In this document: positions 26,301-35,500 of the stretch, piece by piece
How the letters are laid out: each line of letters opens with the position of its first letter
How positions within the stretch are numbered: the stretch's first letter is position 1
Notes under the pieces: generated by a model
Told to the model about the DNA's origin: nothing
Seen by the model: the letters and a program-made list of their open reading frames with translations, nothing else
Databases searched by the model: none
Source: Saccoglossus kowalevskii
Lineage: Eukaryota > Hemichordata > Enteropneusta > Harrimaniidae
NCBI RefSeq assembly: GCF_000003605.2
Contig: NW_003109104.1
Location: 140,465 to 197,950 of the forward strand
DNA: 57,486 nucleotides
Reading direction: 5' to 3'
Translations under genes and position numbers: made by a program

Positions 26301-29282
26301 CGTAGTCCTAAGTAACTATTTAAAATAGCTAGACGTTTCGAGCAATGGCTCTTTATCGATAGCATAGAAGAAAATTAATCATTAAGTTAACAGTTAATCC
26401 CGTTAATTAATTATTAATTTATTAACTACTCACCAACTTTGACAGATTTAAAGTACATGGGAAAATAACGGATGTTTCAATTTTGGGGAACAAATCTAAC
26501 CTGCAACTGAATAACAAACTATTATTTCTTCACAGAAATAACGGAAGTTTGTTTTCATTGAATAAATTACTATTATAAAAGCTCGATAGTTAAGTTTTTT
26601 TGATTATCGAAAATTATGTCGACAAAGAAATGTTTGTTATAACAACCATTCCATTTCACATGTCAAATACAGCATACATATTTTTGAGTACAATTTGTCT
26701 TTTAAAATGTATGCAACATTTTGTCTGATATGTATTTTTGCTTTGACAATTTTGGACTAAACAGACATAATTTTGTACTTGCGTCAGATTTCATTGATGA
26801 ATAGGCTTCTACCTTAATATATAACAACTACATTCTATATCATACCAACACTTTATTGTTAGAGGGCGTGCCATATCAGATCTAAAGTTACACCACATTA
26901 ACGTTACCTACCAATGACAACTATCGCTAATACTACGATAACTATGACAAGGACTGTCAGCATGGCACATGATATGGCGTTCTTGCGAATCTTTTTCAAA
27001 GCTGCTTGTGTAAAGTCATCGTCAATGCCAGACATCGTGACGTCACCGATAGTCGAGGGTGAAATGGGATGATCATCGTTCTGAAACAAAACAGATGTTA
27101 CGTGTTTGTAAGACTGAGAAGTCGTGTGAATTCATTATTTTTTTAAACCATTTTTTTTCTTTCAAAGCCAATGAAAGTTGTAAAAAGTGCCTGTGCCAAC
27201 TTATGCTCGTCAGCGGTCGTTGGTGGCGTGGTAAGCATCACGTCGGCGGAAGTTATTACCATTTTTAAAAGTATAATTAATTCATAGCAGATATCAACGC
27301 CAACATATTTTTATATTTTGTTTCTGTAATTATTTTTACTGTGTTGCAATGGGTAAGTGTTTCAATAATGACAACGTTAAATGGGTCTCATATAAACAAA
27401 GATGGCGACTTTGACTGTTGCGCAGATCAACGAGTACAAACTGAGACGTTACCAAGCTTTAATAAGGTATTTTTAGGTGATTGGAAGGTATCGAAGGAGT
27501 CACCGGCGGTAATTAGTGCAAGTCGCATCCAAGTCAAACCTCATACTTGTGATTTCCATTATAAGAGCGCATTGGATTGTGGGAAAATCAATGTTTATCA
27601 ACACATTACAGGTCAATATTTGTATAAGCAGAAATGAAAGGTTAACAGGATATTACATAACACTAAACTACATATGGTTAGCATCTCTTCATGTTATCTA
27701 ACGGACATAGACATCACACAATTTCCAACAACCACATCCCTATAACAGAACTTCCCGGTGTTCTAGTGAGTTTTTACCATACCAATCACGTGACATTTCG
27801 CTATACAAGTGTAACAAAACATACAAGTTGACAAGGCTATCACATGACAACTTCATTTATCGCGTCTTAATCTTATACAACATCTAAGTCGCAATTTGTA
27901 ACGATTAGTGGCGATTTTCAAGCGTGAGTTTTGTTTTGTTGTTTTTATTAAATACCAACGCGTCAAAAGAATAACGGTTATGTTAACACAAGTTCACACA
28001 GAAGTCACCGTGCAGTAAACGTGGGATATGGACAAGCGTGTAAGTCTATAATAGAGCTACTTCAAGGCATAAATTGGGCATATATATATATATACATATA
28101 TATCGTACTCTGTATGTTTAGCACATCCAGCTCGTACTCGGGTGACCTTCTTGAATACACTTCAACAAACTTCGAGACAGGGCGTTACTGAAACAAATTT
28201 ATGACAGTAAAACGATATCAAGGAAATTTGATATATATTTTTAGCATAGGGAATTATATTTCACAGTATATTATTGTATTGTATTTGTGAGCTGTTTTTT
28301 TTTTCTTTGCCGGATTTCACGTCATAATATTATAGACGTTCATGTGCCAATGAATCACGATTAGGTACACACAAGCAGTGTCATCACATGACGTTCAAAT
28401 ATGGACAATGTTATATTATAATAAACCGACAAGACGTTGAAACAAGTTTGCTTTAAGTACAACATACCACTACAGGGACGATAATATATAAGGCTATTTG
28501 TAATGTTCTCATGTGAGCCGGCATAGTTCTTTGACGACGTGTTTAGATATGTGATGACCGACCTGTGGTGGTCCACAAATGTTGTGCATTATGGGTAGTA
28601 TCAGAGCTGATCACAGATAAACTCGCTTGAAGCACTGACTCTTAAAGATAAGGCAATCGTTAACAGCATATTATACGAACTTATCTTCTCTAACATCGTG
28701 TCATATCCACCGTGCATATAACCCATTGCCAACACCACCACCAATACCTAACCTAAACCCGCCCACCCACGCCCTACCCATGGTACCTATTCAAGACGAT
28801 GTAAATTTGCGGAGTAAACAAATCATGACTACTTAAATATGCGTAGTAATAACACAACATAAATTTGCCTAGTAATAGGGACACCATCTATACTATGTAT
28901 AAGACCACAGTAACTGGCTCACATATGAAACAAACAATGTACCCGTCATTTGCTGTAATAGACACATTACTTGAGGTTAATTAACGACATACTTTGATAA
29001 ACTCACCATGTCTTGGAGCTCAATCTCATCCTCATCGCCACTGTCTTTCTTAATTTCCGGTGAATCGGACCCTTGTGAATTTAAAAGTACTGATGTTGAA
29101 TCCGGCATGACGTTCGTGTCTTCTACGCCAGAGTTTACTTCCACATCTCGCCGTTCGGCATCGTAATTAACGGCTTCATTATCATTCTCCGAGTTCAACA
29201 CGACCGCTTCACCGTTCTCTGGTCCAGTTTTGATGTCCTCTTCGACATCCGACGTCGTTTGCTCATTTTTGCCTTCCTCCAT
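14348..29282 (-). CDS. Membrane-anchored arylsulfatase B-like protein, likely catalytically impaired (16 coding exons)
   Basis: Exons in transcript order: 29282-29007, 27080-26912, 24809-24638, 22875-22824, 22391-22288, 22127-22003, 21835-21771, 20717-20616, 20409-20346, 20132-20035, 19226-19090, 17406-17348, 17243-17126, 16086-16016, 15759-15652, 14520-14348. All junctions keep frame. The model gives about 630 residues. Residues 1-120 are acidic and Ser/Asp-rich; KKIRK at 121-125 precedes one hydrophobic helix (about 126-150), predicting a type II membrane protein with a lumenal or extracellular sulfatase domain. That domain has LAEDLGWNDVG, QPLCTPSR (C204 is the formylglycine site), GKWDLGFC, LPTRRGFDSHYG, GYDFRD, SDNGA and DPEERNN, in the order of arylsulfatases B/I/J. 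Compared with human ARSB, D53 is E166, H147 is D260, H242 is G351 and K318 is I427, while D54, C91, R95, K145, D300 and N301 remain. No stop or frameshift was seen. Hydrolytic activity is doubtful. The family alignment was made by eye. Confidence 0.9.
15236..15302. repeat. Intronic 66-bp direct repeat, copy 1
   Basis: About 66 bp beginning ACACGTTTCCGACTAGGACC recur at about 17490-17555 (CATACGTTTCCGACCAGGACC-like) with roughly 85% identity in the same orientation. Copy 1 lies between sulfatase exons 15 and 16, copy 2 between exons 11 and 12. Not coding; origin unknown. Confidence 0.5.
17490..17555. repeat. Intronic 66-bp direct repeat, copy 2
   Basis: Partner of the copy at 15236-15302. It shares the phrase GGACCACGCAACCAC and the ending TTGATATGAATATT. 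Confidence 0.5.
17705..19035 (+). repeat. Older interspersed repeat (parts A and B), split by a younger insertion
   Basis: Part A (about 17705-17820) contains TTTAGAACAGAATCAGCGA and GGTGGCAGCC. Part B (about 18935-19035) contains TACCGCAAAATTAC and GGTGACAGATGTATAATAAT. The same two parts occur next to each other in reverse orientation at 21268-21600. The 1.07-kb segment at 17830-18900 interrupts this copy. Confidence 0.55.
17821..18909. mobile_element. Insertion with 9-bp target duplication CGCTTACGC
   Basis: The 9-mer CGCTTACGC stands at 17821-17829 and again at 18901-18909. Between them is a 1071-bp segment that begins CATTG and ends CAATG. Its first 28 bp (17830-17857) recur inverted at 18788-18815 with 25 of 28 matches. 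A second, perfect-looking hairpin has 32-bp arms at 18758-18789 and 18869-18900 containing GCCGCAAACCAACCGA. It also carries TATTTAAG near 17985 and AATAAA near 18403. An insertion with a 9-bp duplication suggests a Mutator-like or related DNA transposon, internally rearranged. No transposase was seen. Confidence 0.5.
20409..20590. repeat. Tandem duplication of about 90 bp at a splice acceptor
   Basis: Two near-identical copies begin CCTAGAAAACA at 20409 and 20496 and share AATGCATGTGAGAATGTC and AAATTGCTATCATGCTATG. On the minus strand this duplicates the branch/acceptor region (TTTTCTAG) immediately in front of sulfatase exon 9. The inner acceptor at 20410 is the one that keeps the reading frame with the family. 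Confidence 0.7.
20897..21175. repeat. Truncated copy of the 13.6-kb repeat element
   Basis: It shares ACAAGCAGCCT, 'caatgcacat', 'ctgaaagaggaccacctgag' and 'caacaagaagtcaaaaata' with 13560-14160, but has only about one and a half internal units and lacks the right end. Same orientation. Lies in the intron between sulfatase exons 7 and 8. Confidence 0.55.
21268..21600 (-). repeat. Intact inverted copy of the A/B repeat
   Basis: On the minus strand it reads the A part (ATAGTTTAGAACAGAATCAG...) and then the B part (AATATGGTAGGG... GGTGACAGATGTATAATAAT). It serves as the empty-site reference for the insertion at 17.8-18.9 kb. Together with that copy it brackets sulfatase exons 8-11 as a large inverted pair. 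Confidence 0.5.
23127..23773 (+). mobile_element. 5'-truncated LINE with 13-bp target-site duplication
   Basis: TATATAAACTAAT occurs at 23127-23139 and again at 23761-23773. Between them an open frame runs from about 23145 to a stop at 23599. It reads QQQWHDQIGNSSKL, FRISTHDLMIEKGRALG and RLCPLGCNHIENEFHFLLQC. This is the typical C-terminal end of non-LTR retrotransposon ORF2 proteins, with the C-x(3)-C...H-F-x-x-x-C knuckle. A 3' UTR ending in GGATAAATATATTATTA follows. The frame is still open, so the insertion is fairly young. It lies in the intron between sulfatase exons 3 and 4, antisense to the gene. Confidence 0.8.
25515..25635 (+). pseudogene. Decayed C-type lectin exon in a sulfatase intron
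   Basis: After an AG (AAGCAACAG) the text reads VGGEYALGGREWF in one frame and then, after a frameshift, STSYSSYWNQNKTIDCEYYN. This resembles the middle lectin exon at 7917-8040 (WWLGL ... YSNWASDQPDKTNDCAAI): similar start, Y-S-x-W loop and D-C cysteine. It is broken by the frame change, so it would be a pseudo-exon on the strand opposite to the surrounding gene. No partner exons were found nearby. Confidence 0.35.
26110..26290 (-). pseudogene. Fragment resembling the C-terminal box of a ubiquitin-specific protease
   Basis: On the minus strand the text reads DNTVFELYAVVVHQSTPSHY, then YACIKTPDSKWYNFDNQC, and stops. USP-family deubiquitinases have the same order, Y-E-L-x-A-V-V-x-H-x-G...G-H-Y-x-A-Y-I...W-Y-x-F-(N/D)-D, which carries the catalytic histidine in G-H-Y. 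Here G is S, the second Asp is Gln, and no splice sites or further USP parts were seen. It is a remnant within the intron between sulfatase exons 2 and 3, in the same orientation as the gene. A chance resemblance is possible but the match is long. Confidence 0.5.
27270..28975. other. First sulfatase intron, no further gene recognised
   Basis: AT-rich sequence with a short TA run near 28080-28103. No coding exon was found in either strand. Confidence 0.4.
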
Positions 29283-29317
29283 CTCTAGACAGTCGGCGAA
29301 TAAACTCGACCTTACAG

Positions 29318-29345
29318 ACTCTCGCTCACTCTATTAATAAATAGA
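29318..29345 (-). promoter_or_regulatory. Possible TATA-type core promoter of the sulfatase gene
   Basis: On the minus strand CTATTTATTAATAGAG lies 40-60 bp before the ATG at 29282 in a short leader. The spacing would put the start site close to the coding region. No experimental signal is available. Marine invertebrate genes are often TATA-less, so this is tentative. Confidence 0.25.
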
Positions 29346-29449
29346 TGGTGTCATGCACGCGAATGGAATTTTGGGTAGTTCCACCCCGATAAGATAAATA
29401 ACTTGTAAAATGCAGCATCTGGCCTGTAATAACACGCGAGAGTTTTCTC

Positions 29450-30555
29450 TCGCACCAACGCCGACAGTGGATCGTATTTCACCTATACCATGACCCCGTA
29501 AACTTACGATGTTAGTACGGACTGCTGTATACGGTGATTATAGGGGAACGAGGGATTAATGACATTTATAAAGTAACTATATACTATGACAGTACTGCGG
29601 GTGATTGGAAATAACACAGCGGATCACGTTATATTGTATCTCGTTAAATCTTCTTTCTTTTGGGGGTAAATTCAAGTTATCACGTAAAATTTTATGAAAT
29701 CGTACACGAACCGAAGACAGGAACAGCGAGACATTTTCACGTACCCTCAGAATGGAGGTCATATTCCCAATCCTGAATACCACACGCCTGGCAATTCGGC
29801 AGCGTGTTTTTGTTGTTGTTTAATGGGTAGCTGATCATATGTGAATTAATCCCTGGTGAATTAATATAGTGAGTATAAGATAATATTGCCTATTTTGAAC
29901 TTGAACTTCGGTGGTGAATGAAGTTGCGAATAATCCGTTTTCACTTCTCGGGGACGGTTGTAGGTTAGTCCTAAGTAACTTGTAAGTACTATTGTCGTCA
30001 AATAAAACTTATCCAAAATGTTGACCAATTTATGTAGCCAATATGTAATTGTGTCCATTTGGGCCAAAATTACTCAAACAAATATAAACACTAGTTACTT
30101 CTTCTAGTAACCGTGATATAAATTGAAAAAATGTGTCACCAACATTTGGCGGGAATAATTATGCTTCTGAAAAGATTAATAACATTCATACTCACTGAAT
30201 ATGTTTGCAAGTGAGTTGACTTAAGCTTGTGTTCCCTCAGTATGTGTATGCATGACGTAGTTAGATTCGGTGTATTAGTTATAGCGAAAACGAGACATTT
30301 CGAATAATCCTGTTACAGTCAGTTAACGGTACGCCCTCATTTGTACTAATAGCACGTTCGTTACTTTGGTGGCTTGTCTAACTTGATATCCATCCTGACG
30401 CCGGTATTTTTTTACGGGACGAGGCTATATTCATCGATGACGTACTCCGTCCCAATAATAACACAATAGACACGAAAAAAGAGGGTTGACATTCTCATTA
30501 CAGTTTATTCATTGAACACGAATCTTCTAGTTCAGTCATAGATGTTAAAACTCGA
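29450..30555. other. Intergenic, no gene recognised
   Basis: Nothing supported on either strand between the sulfatase 5' end and the AAAT microsatellite. Confidence 0.4.
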
Positions 30556-30556
30556 G

Positions 30557-30698
<142 letters not shown>

Positions 30699-30743
30699 GT
30701 AGATGAAATATGTGTATACTATAACGGAAGTGCTGTGAATATC

Positions 30744-30757
30744 GTTACCATGGTAAT
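30744..30757. promoter_or_regulatory. RFX X-box-like palindrome
   Basis: GTTACCATGGTAAT is a nearly perfect palindrome close to the RFX X-box consensus (GTTRCC-ATGG-YAAC type). Isolated site about 1.5 kb upstream of the sulfatase ATG. Function is unproven. Confidence 0.25.
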
Positions 30758-31612
30758 CGGTGGGTTGAGTGGCTTGGATCGTCGACGACCCTGAGGTCAA
30801 ATTCGTTGATGAAAAACAGAACATACATCTACAAACACAGCTCGGATAAGCTCAAATACTCACTCTCGTTCGCCACCATTTTTTTGCACAAATTTGACAT
30901 GTTCTAGCAGTACAAGACAAATCGTATTTTTTTGACAATCTGAATTATCGTTTACAAAATACAATTTGCAATATTTTTAAGGAATAATTTTCAAAAATAC
31001 ATCATAAGAGACAAGTCACAATTAACAGTATACGAAGTTTAAAATTCGGTGGTTCATTTTTTTTTTGGCCTTAAAATAGTCAAACTCTATCTATAAAACA
31101 TGGCACAGGATGGCGCTCTACGCGAAATGCGAATATGAAGCGCCAACATGCGACCGCGTCAGTATCTGGAAATCAACACGTCACGTGACTTACATTTAAA
31201 TACACAACACATATATTAGCATGATCAGCTAAGGTACTTTAAAACCGCTCAACAGTATTTACAACCATCAGTCGTGTTATCTTAGTACATAAATACACTG
31301 CTTTTCTTCACAAGCAACATATACACGTGACGTCATCAATATAAACTCAAAGAACAGTATCATAGCTTGTCAGTTTAGTTTTTAAAAGTAATTTACAAAA
31401 ACACGAGCATGTTTGCCACATACAATTCGACGTAATATGATGTTATCATACGCTGGAAAATCATACTGAAATAAACTTGAAGTCTGTTACTATGTGTTGC
31501 TAGTGACGTAAACTTTAGGGTTACATATTTAGGTAAATATTGTTATTGATACTAGGATTTGAATTCAAGGACAGTTTGCATATCAGGTGACTATTCGTGA
31601 CCTAGTTTATCC

Positions 31613-31690
31613 AAAATGGCGACCATGACGTAAGGTATCTAAGATGGCAACCACAAAATATATTCAAGAATGGAATGCATCCAAGATGGC
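31613..31690 (+). promoter_or_regulatory. Three YY1-type ATGGC motifs
   Basis: AAAATGGC at 31613, AAGATGGC at 31641 and AAGATGGC at 31683 match the YY1 core AANATGGC within 78 bp. They lie about 0.9 kb beyond the 3' end of the bHLH gene. The cluster could be a remnant of a repeat. Confidence 0.3.
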
Positions 31691-31953
31691 GGACTGTTCG
31701 CCCAGTTGCATTTAAAGAAATGTTGAAGATTACCATCAATTCTCACTCAGGTAATACATGTTGAATACATGCATTAGAAACATTTTTACAATAAGAATGT
31801 TTTACGTAGACCGTAAGATGGATTCGAATCTCATAAGCGAAATATCACCGTGATAACAATTATGAGTTTAAATTCATTTGTATACATATTGAATTATTTA
31901 ATAAGCAATAAATGCTAGGACCATTCCAATGCAATGACTTCGTTACATGTTGT

Positions 31954-32097
31954 TTAAAGTGGGGGCGTCGTCACCTGCGCATGCGTCAGATGGCCATAGC
32001 GTGTCATTGTTTACAAACAAGCGTCTAACCATGAGCCTTTGCGTTTTTTGCGTGTGTTGTTATCGAGCGTGCGCAGGTGTCGACCCTCCCGCTTTAA
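31954..32097. mobile_element. E-box MITE, copy 1
   Basis: The ends are inverted: TTAAAGTGGGGGCGTCGTCA on the left, and TTAAAGCGGGAGGGTCGACA on the right read inverted, each followed by CCTGCGCA. The termini therefore contain CACCTG/CAGGTG E-boxes. 144 bp, no ORF. TTAA at both ends could be a target duplication. Confidence 0.6.
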
Positions 32098-32539
32098 TCG
32101 CTAATTAGTACATGCTGTGAATGAGTTTCAATGACACGGATACCCCAAACCAAGGGGAGAGGTGTGAAAACAAAAACAATATATAGTTATTCCATGAATG
32201 AGGTATACTATACTGTAATCTTTCACGACAAATCCCTGCATGGGGGTCATATGGGACATGGTCTACGTCCAGACATTTTTGGGCCAACAAGTCCTTTTTG
32301 AACCTGGTCGACAGTCTTGAATTCTAGTGAAGAACCCCCGTCCCTCTATCACACCAACACTTTTTTTCAAAACCTTGATCATGATAGGTATGGTTGATCA
32401 GTCTGATAATTAGACACAATAAGAAAAAAAACACGATCGCGGTGGGTGTTGCATGTCACTATTATGATTACAGTAGCTTTCGTTACAGACATATCGGCGA
32501 TGCATCGGGCCCAGAAATGGCAGTCATGAATGTCAAGAT

Positions 32540-35500
32540 TTAGCGCGGGTCTTTCTTTGCAATGTTCTCTAATGCCTGTATTGGGTTGATGGTCGGGCTG
32601 AGTGGCGGTCCGGGAAGAATTCTGCTGCAGTACGAACTGGAAACAGTGGTAGTGGGTGAGGTCGTATATGAAGATTCCTGTGAAGACGAATTCGGGCTAT
32701 GGCCCCCATAGTTTAAGAACTTGGAATATACTGATTCGCTCTGTGGAACGTTAATCGTTGCCGCACTGCTCGTTGTGGGCGCCACTGCTAAAAGAGTGTT
32801 GGGACACTGTGATTGCAGCATGCCGTTTGACGCAATATGATTGGTCGATGTGGACAGCAGATGACCACTAGCTGTAATCACGTGATTAAATGGCGGTGGA
32901 GGTGGAAAGATGTGGCCAGGAGCAGTGGGGTGGTTTAGCAGTATGTGATTAGCCCCCTGGGGTGCAACGTGGACATGTGTTGGAAGCTGAATGCACTGTG
33001 TCGGTGGCAGGAGAAAGTATTGCCCGGTGACTGGGTCTAGTACGATTTTAGAACCCGTCAGGACTTTAGTAGCCGGTGGATGCTGGAATGGATGTGGTAG
33101 AATCGTTAGGAATTGTGGCGATGGGTTTGTAGCAATTCCGTTGGCAGTTACTGGCGAGTTTATGGCAGTCTGGATTCCGTTCGCGCCCATAGGTGTTGTT
33201 TGTACATTGACTGGTAATAACGTTGTTGGTTGCTGGCGTCGACCGTCTTCTGACGTATTGCCATTAGTGGATGAGACAGCCGTTGGTGAATTCGCCGATG
33301 TACACGTGTTCGACGTTTGGCCGTTCGGGCTTAACGCGATTCTTCCCGAGTTTGAACCATTCACCATCGTTGAGGTCGCTGTCGTTCTTGTCGGTGATGG
33401 GCTCGGCGAGGCAAATCTTGTCAAACTAGAAACATTTACGACTTTGAGTTCCCCTGATGAGGTTCTTTTCCGTTTGGCTTCGCATGGCGGTGGATCTGAC
33501 GGCTCCTGTTTCGCGAGGAAATGCGTTGTGACTTGCCTGTCTCGCACAGGAGGTGAGTTCAGCGGTGGAGGTTCGCTTGAGGGCGTTTCAAAATCAGAAC
33601 TCGGAGTGTCCGGACTGCTGATTGGACTTCTGTCATAACGCCCATGATGTAACGCTACTTCCGAGTGACCATTGAGCGATTTCTCAAATCTTGTAATTCC
33701 TATCTTTGGTAGAAGACGTATAGGTTTCACCAGTGGCTTAAGATTCGACTTTTCCTTTTTAAAGACATCTTCGAAATTCTGGTTCTGTAAGTGACATAAC
33801 AGACGAAGGAATCGGATGTCCTGTGGAGCCATGGCTTCTACCTCCGCTAAATAACGAGCAATTTCTTTCATGCAGGCTTTGTAACCATCTTCGAATCGCC
33901 GCTTACCAATTTCTTCGAGTTCTGTTACATCGTCTGTGGAAAACAAAACAAAACACCTTAGTTAATAATGCCCGACATTTCTGACTACTTGCAATATTCC
34001 AATTACCATATCTCACAATGATCGCTCGGACTTTCGTTTTGGAAAATCACATTTCATCAAAGGTGTGAGAATTAGGAACGTATTGTCTATGCGTGTAACC
34101 TGAAACTAGTTGAAATGTGATGGAATCGGATCAGAAAATGATACATCAGTATTCATTTTCATCTTGTCCATGTCATCATAATAGAAAATGTCTGTCCTTT
34201 TGGTGTTGTTGGTGATGTCATGATTTCAAGTACTCAAACCAATTCCATCCAATTTGTTTCAAACTTGGATAATGTCTTAACCAATTTGGAATCTTGGCCA
34301 AGTTCGATTTTGGTACATGTTTCATGAATATTTTTCAAGATAATGGTTAAATTTCACTTAAAATAATTGCCTTCTTGTGGTTAGAATAATTTTTATCTGG
34401 TCATCTTAAAATTTGGGAATCTTATCAGTCAGTATAAAATATCAATCAAGTTTAATTTTCATGGAAGGCAATTTTCAAGACAAAGTGTAAAGTTTGGCCG
34501 AAATAAAACATTTGTTAGATGTAGAAATAAGTGGACGGAATAAAGACGTTTATACTGCTGTGAGAACTAGATGTTGGTAATATGCTTAAAGTAAACCGAT
34601 ATGTTGTTTTCATTGTGAGTATAATTCAAACATGTGACAAGTGCATACAGTTCTCCCGCCTTTTTTTAAATTTGGCTAGTATTTTATTTTGTTTATACAC
34701 ATTTATGCTCAACAAAATTTGAGAACTTTTTAAAATTCCATGTTATATTATTCTATAGGATACACTCGGAGCTAGTAATTTCTACTCAAAATTGTTTAGA
34801 TATATTATTGCATTGTTACAGGACTTTTATACTCACACTTATCATGCAAAGAAAATACCGTGCATCGTTAGTTTGTATCCATCCATCTATTCATCCATCC
34901 TTTCATTTGTTATTTTAACTAGATTCCCAGTAGACATGTTTAATTATATTTTGTTTAAATGATTTCCCGTCATTCTGTGCATTTCTCATATACCACATTC
35001 TCACAATGAAAAAGGGTGTAATTTATTTATTCCACGTATAAAATAAAATGCAGATTATAGAATAAGAGATCAAGGCCTTACCTCGCACTCTACACATTTA
35101 TCTAATATGCTAAATATACGTATGACGTAGGTAGGATATTGAACACGTGATTACAGCTACCTACCTACATCGTTATCGTTGGCATCTACTCTGTCGTCTT
35201 TCTTCGTGTCTAGTGATATATCTTTCCCCGTTCGTTGTATTTCATGGATGTATGCAACTGCCAACTCCAGCACTTCCGCTTTCTCCAGTTTACCAGTATT
35301 ACTGCTGTGTTTCTGATGATGAATAATAAAGTGGTATGTTACTTGCTGTTGAAGGACACAAAGGGACCGAGGAGTTGTCACACAGTCACTGAATAATGAG
35401 ATGTCGTACACCCATGCGTGTTATATAAACGCAATAGTGGATATAAGCCAAGGAGAAAAGCCAAGGAAAGTGTCACTGAAGACTCAGACTGACTGGAGCC

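Noticed and set aside
32991-33638. Plus-strand open frame of 215 codons
   Set aside because: It is antisense to the large last exon of the bHLH gene and shows no domain; a compositional shadow.
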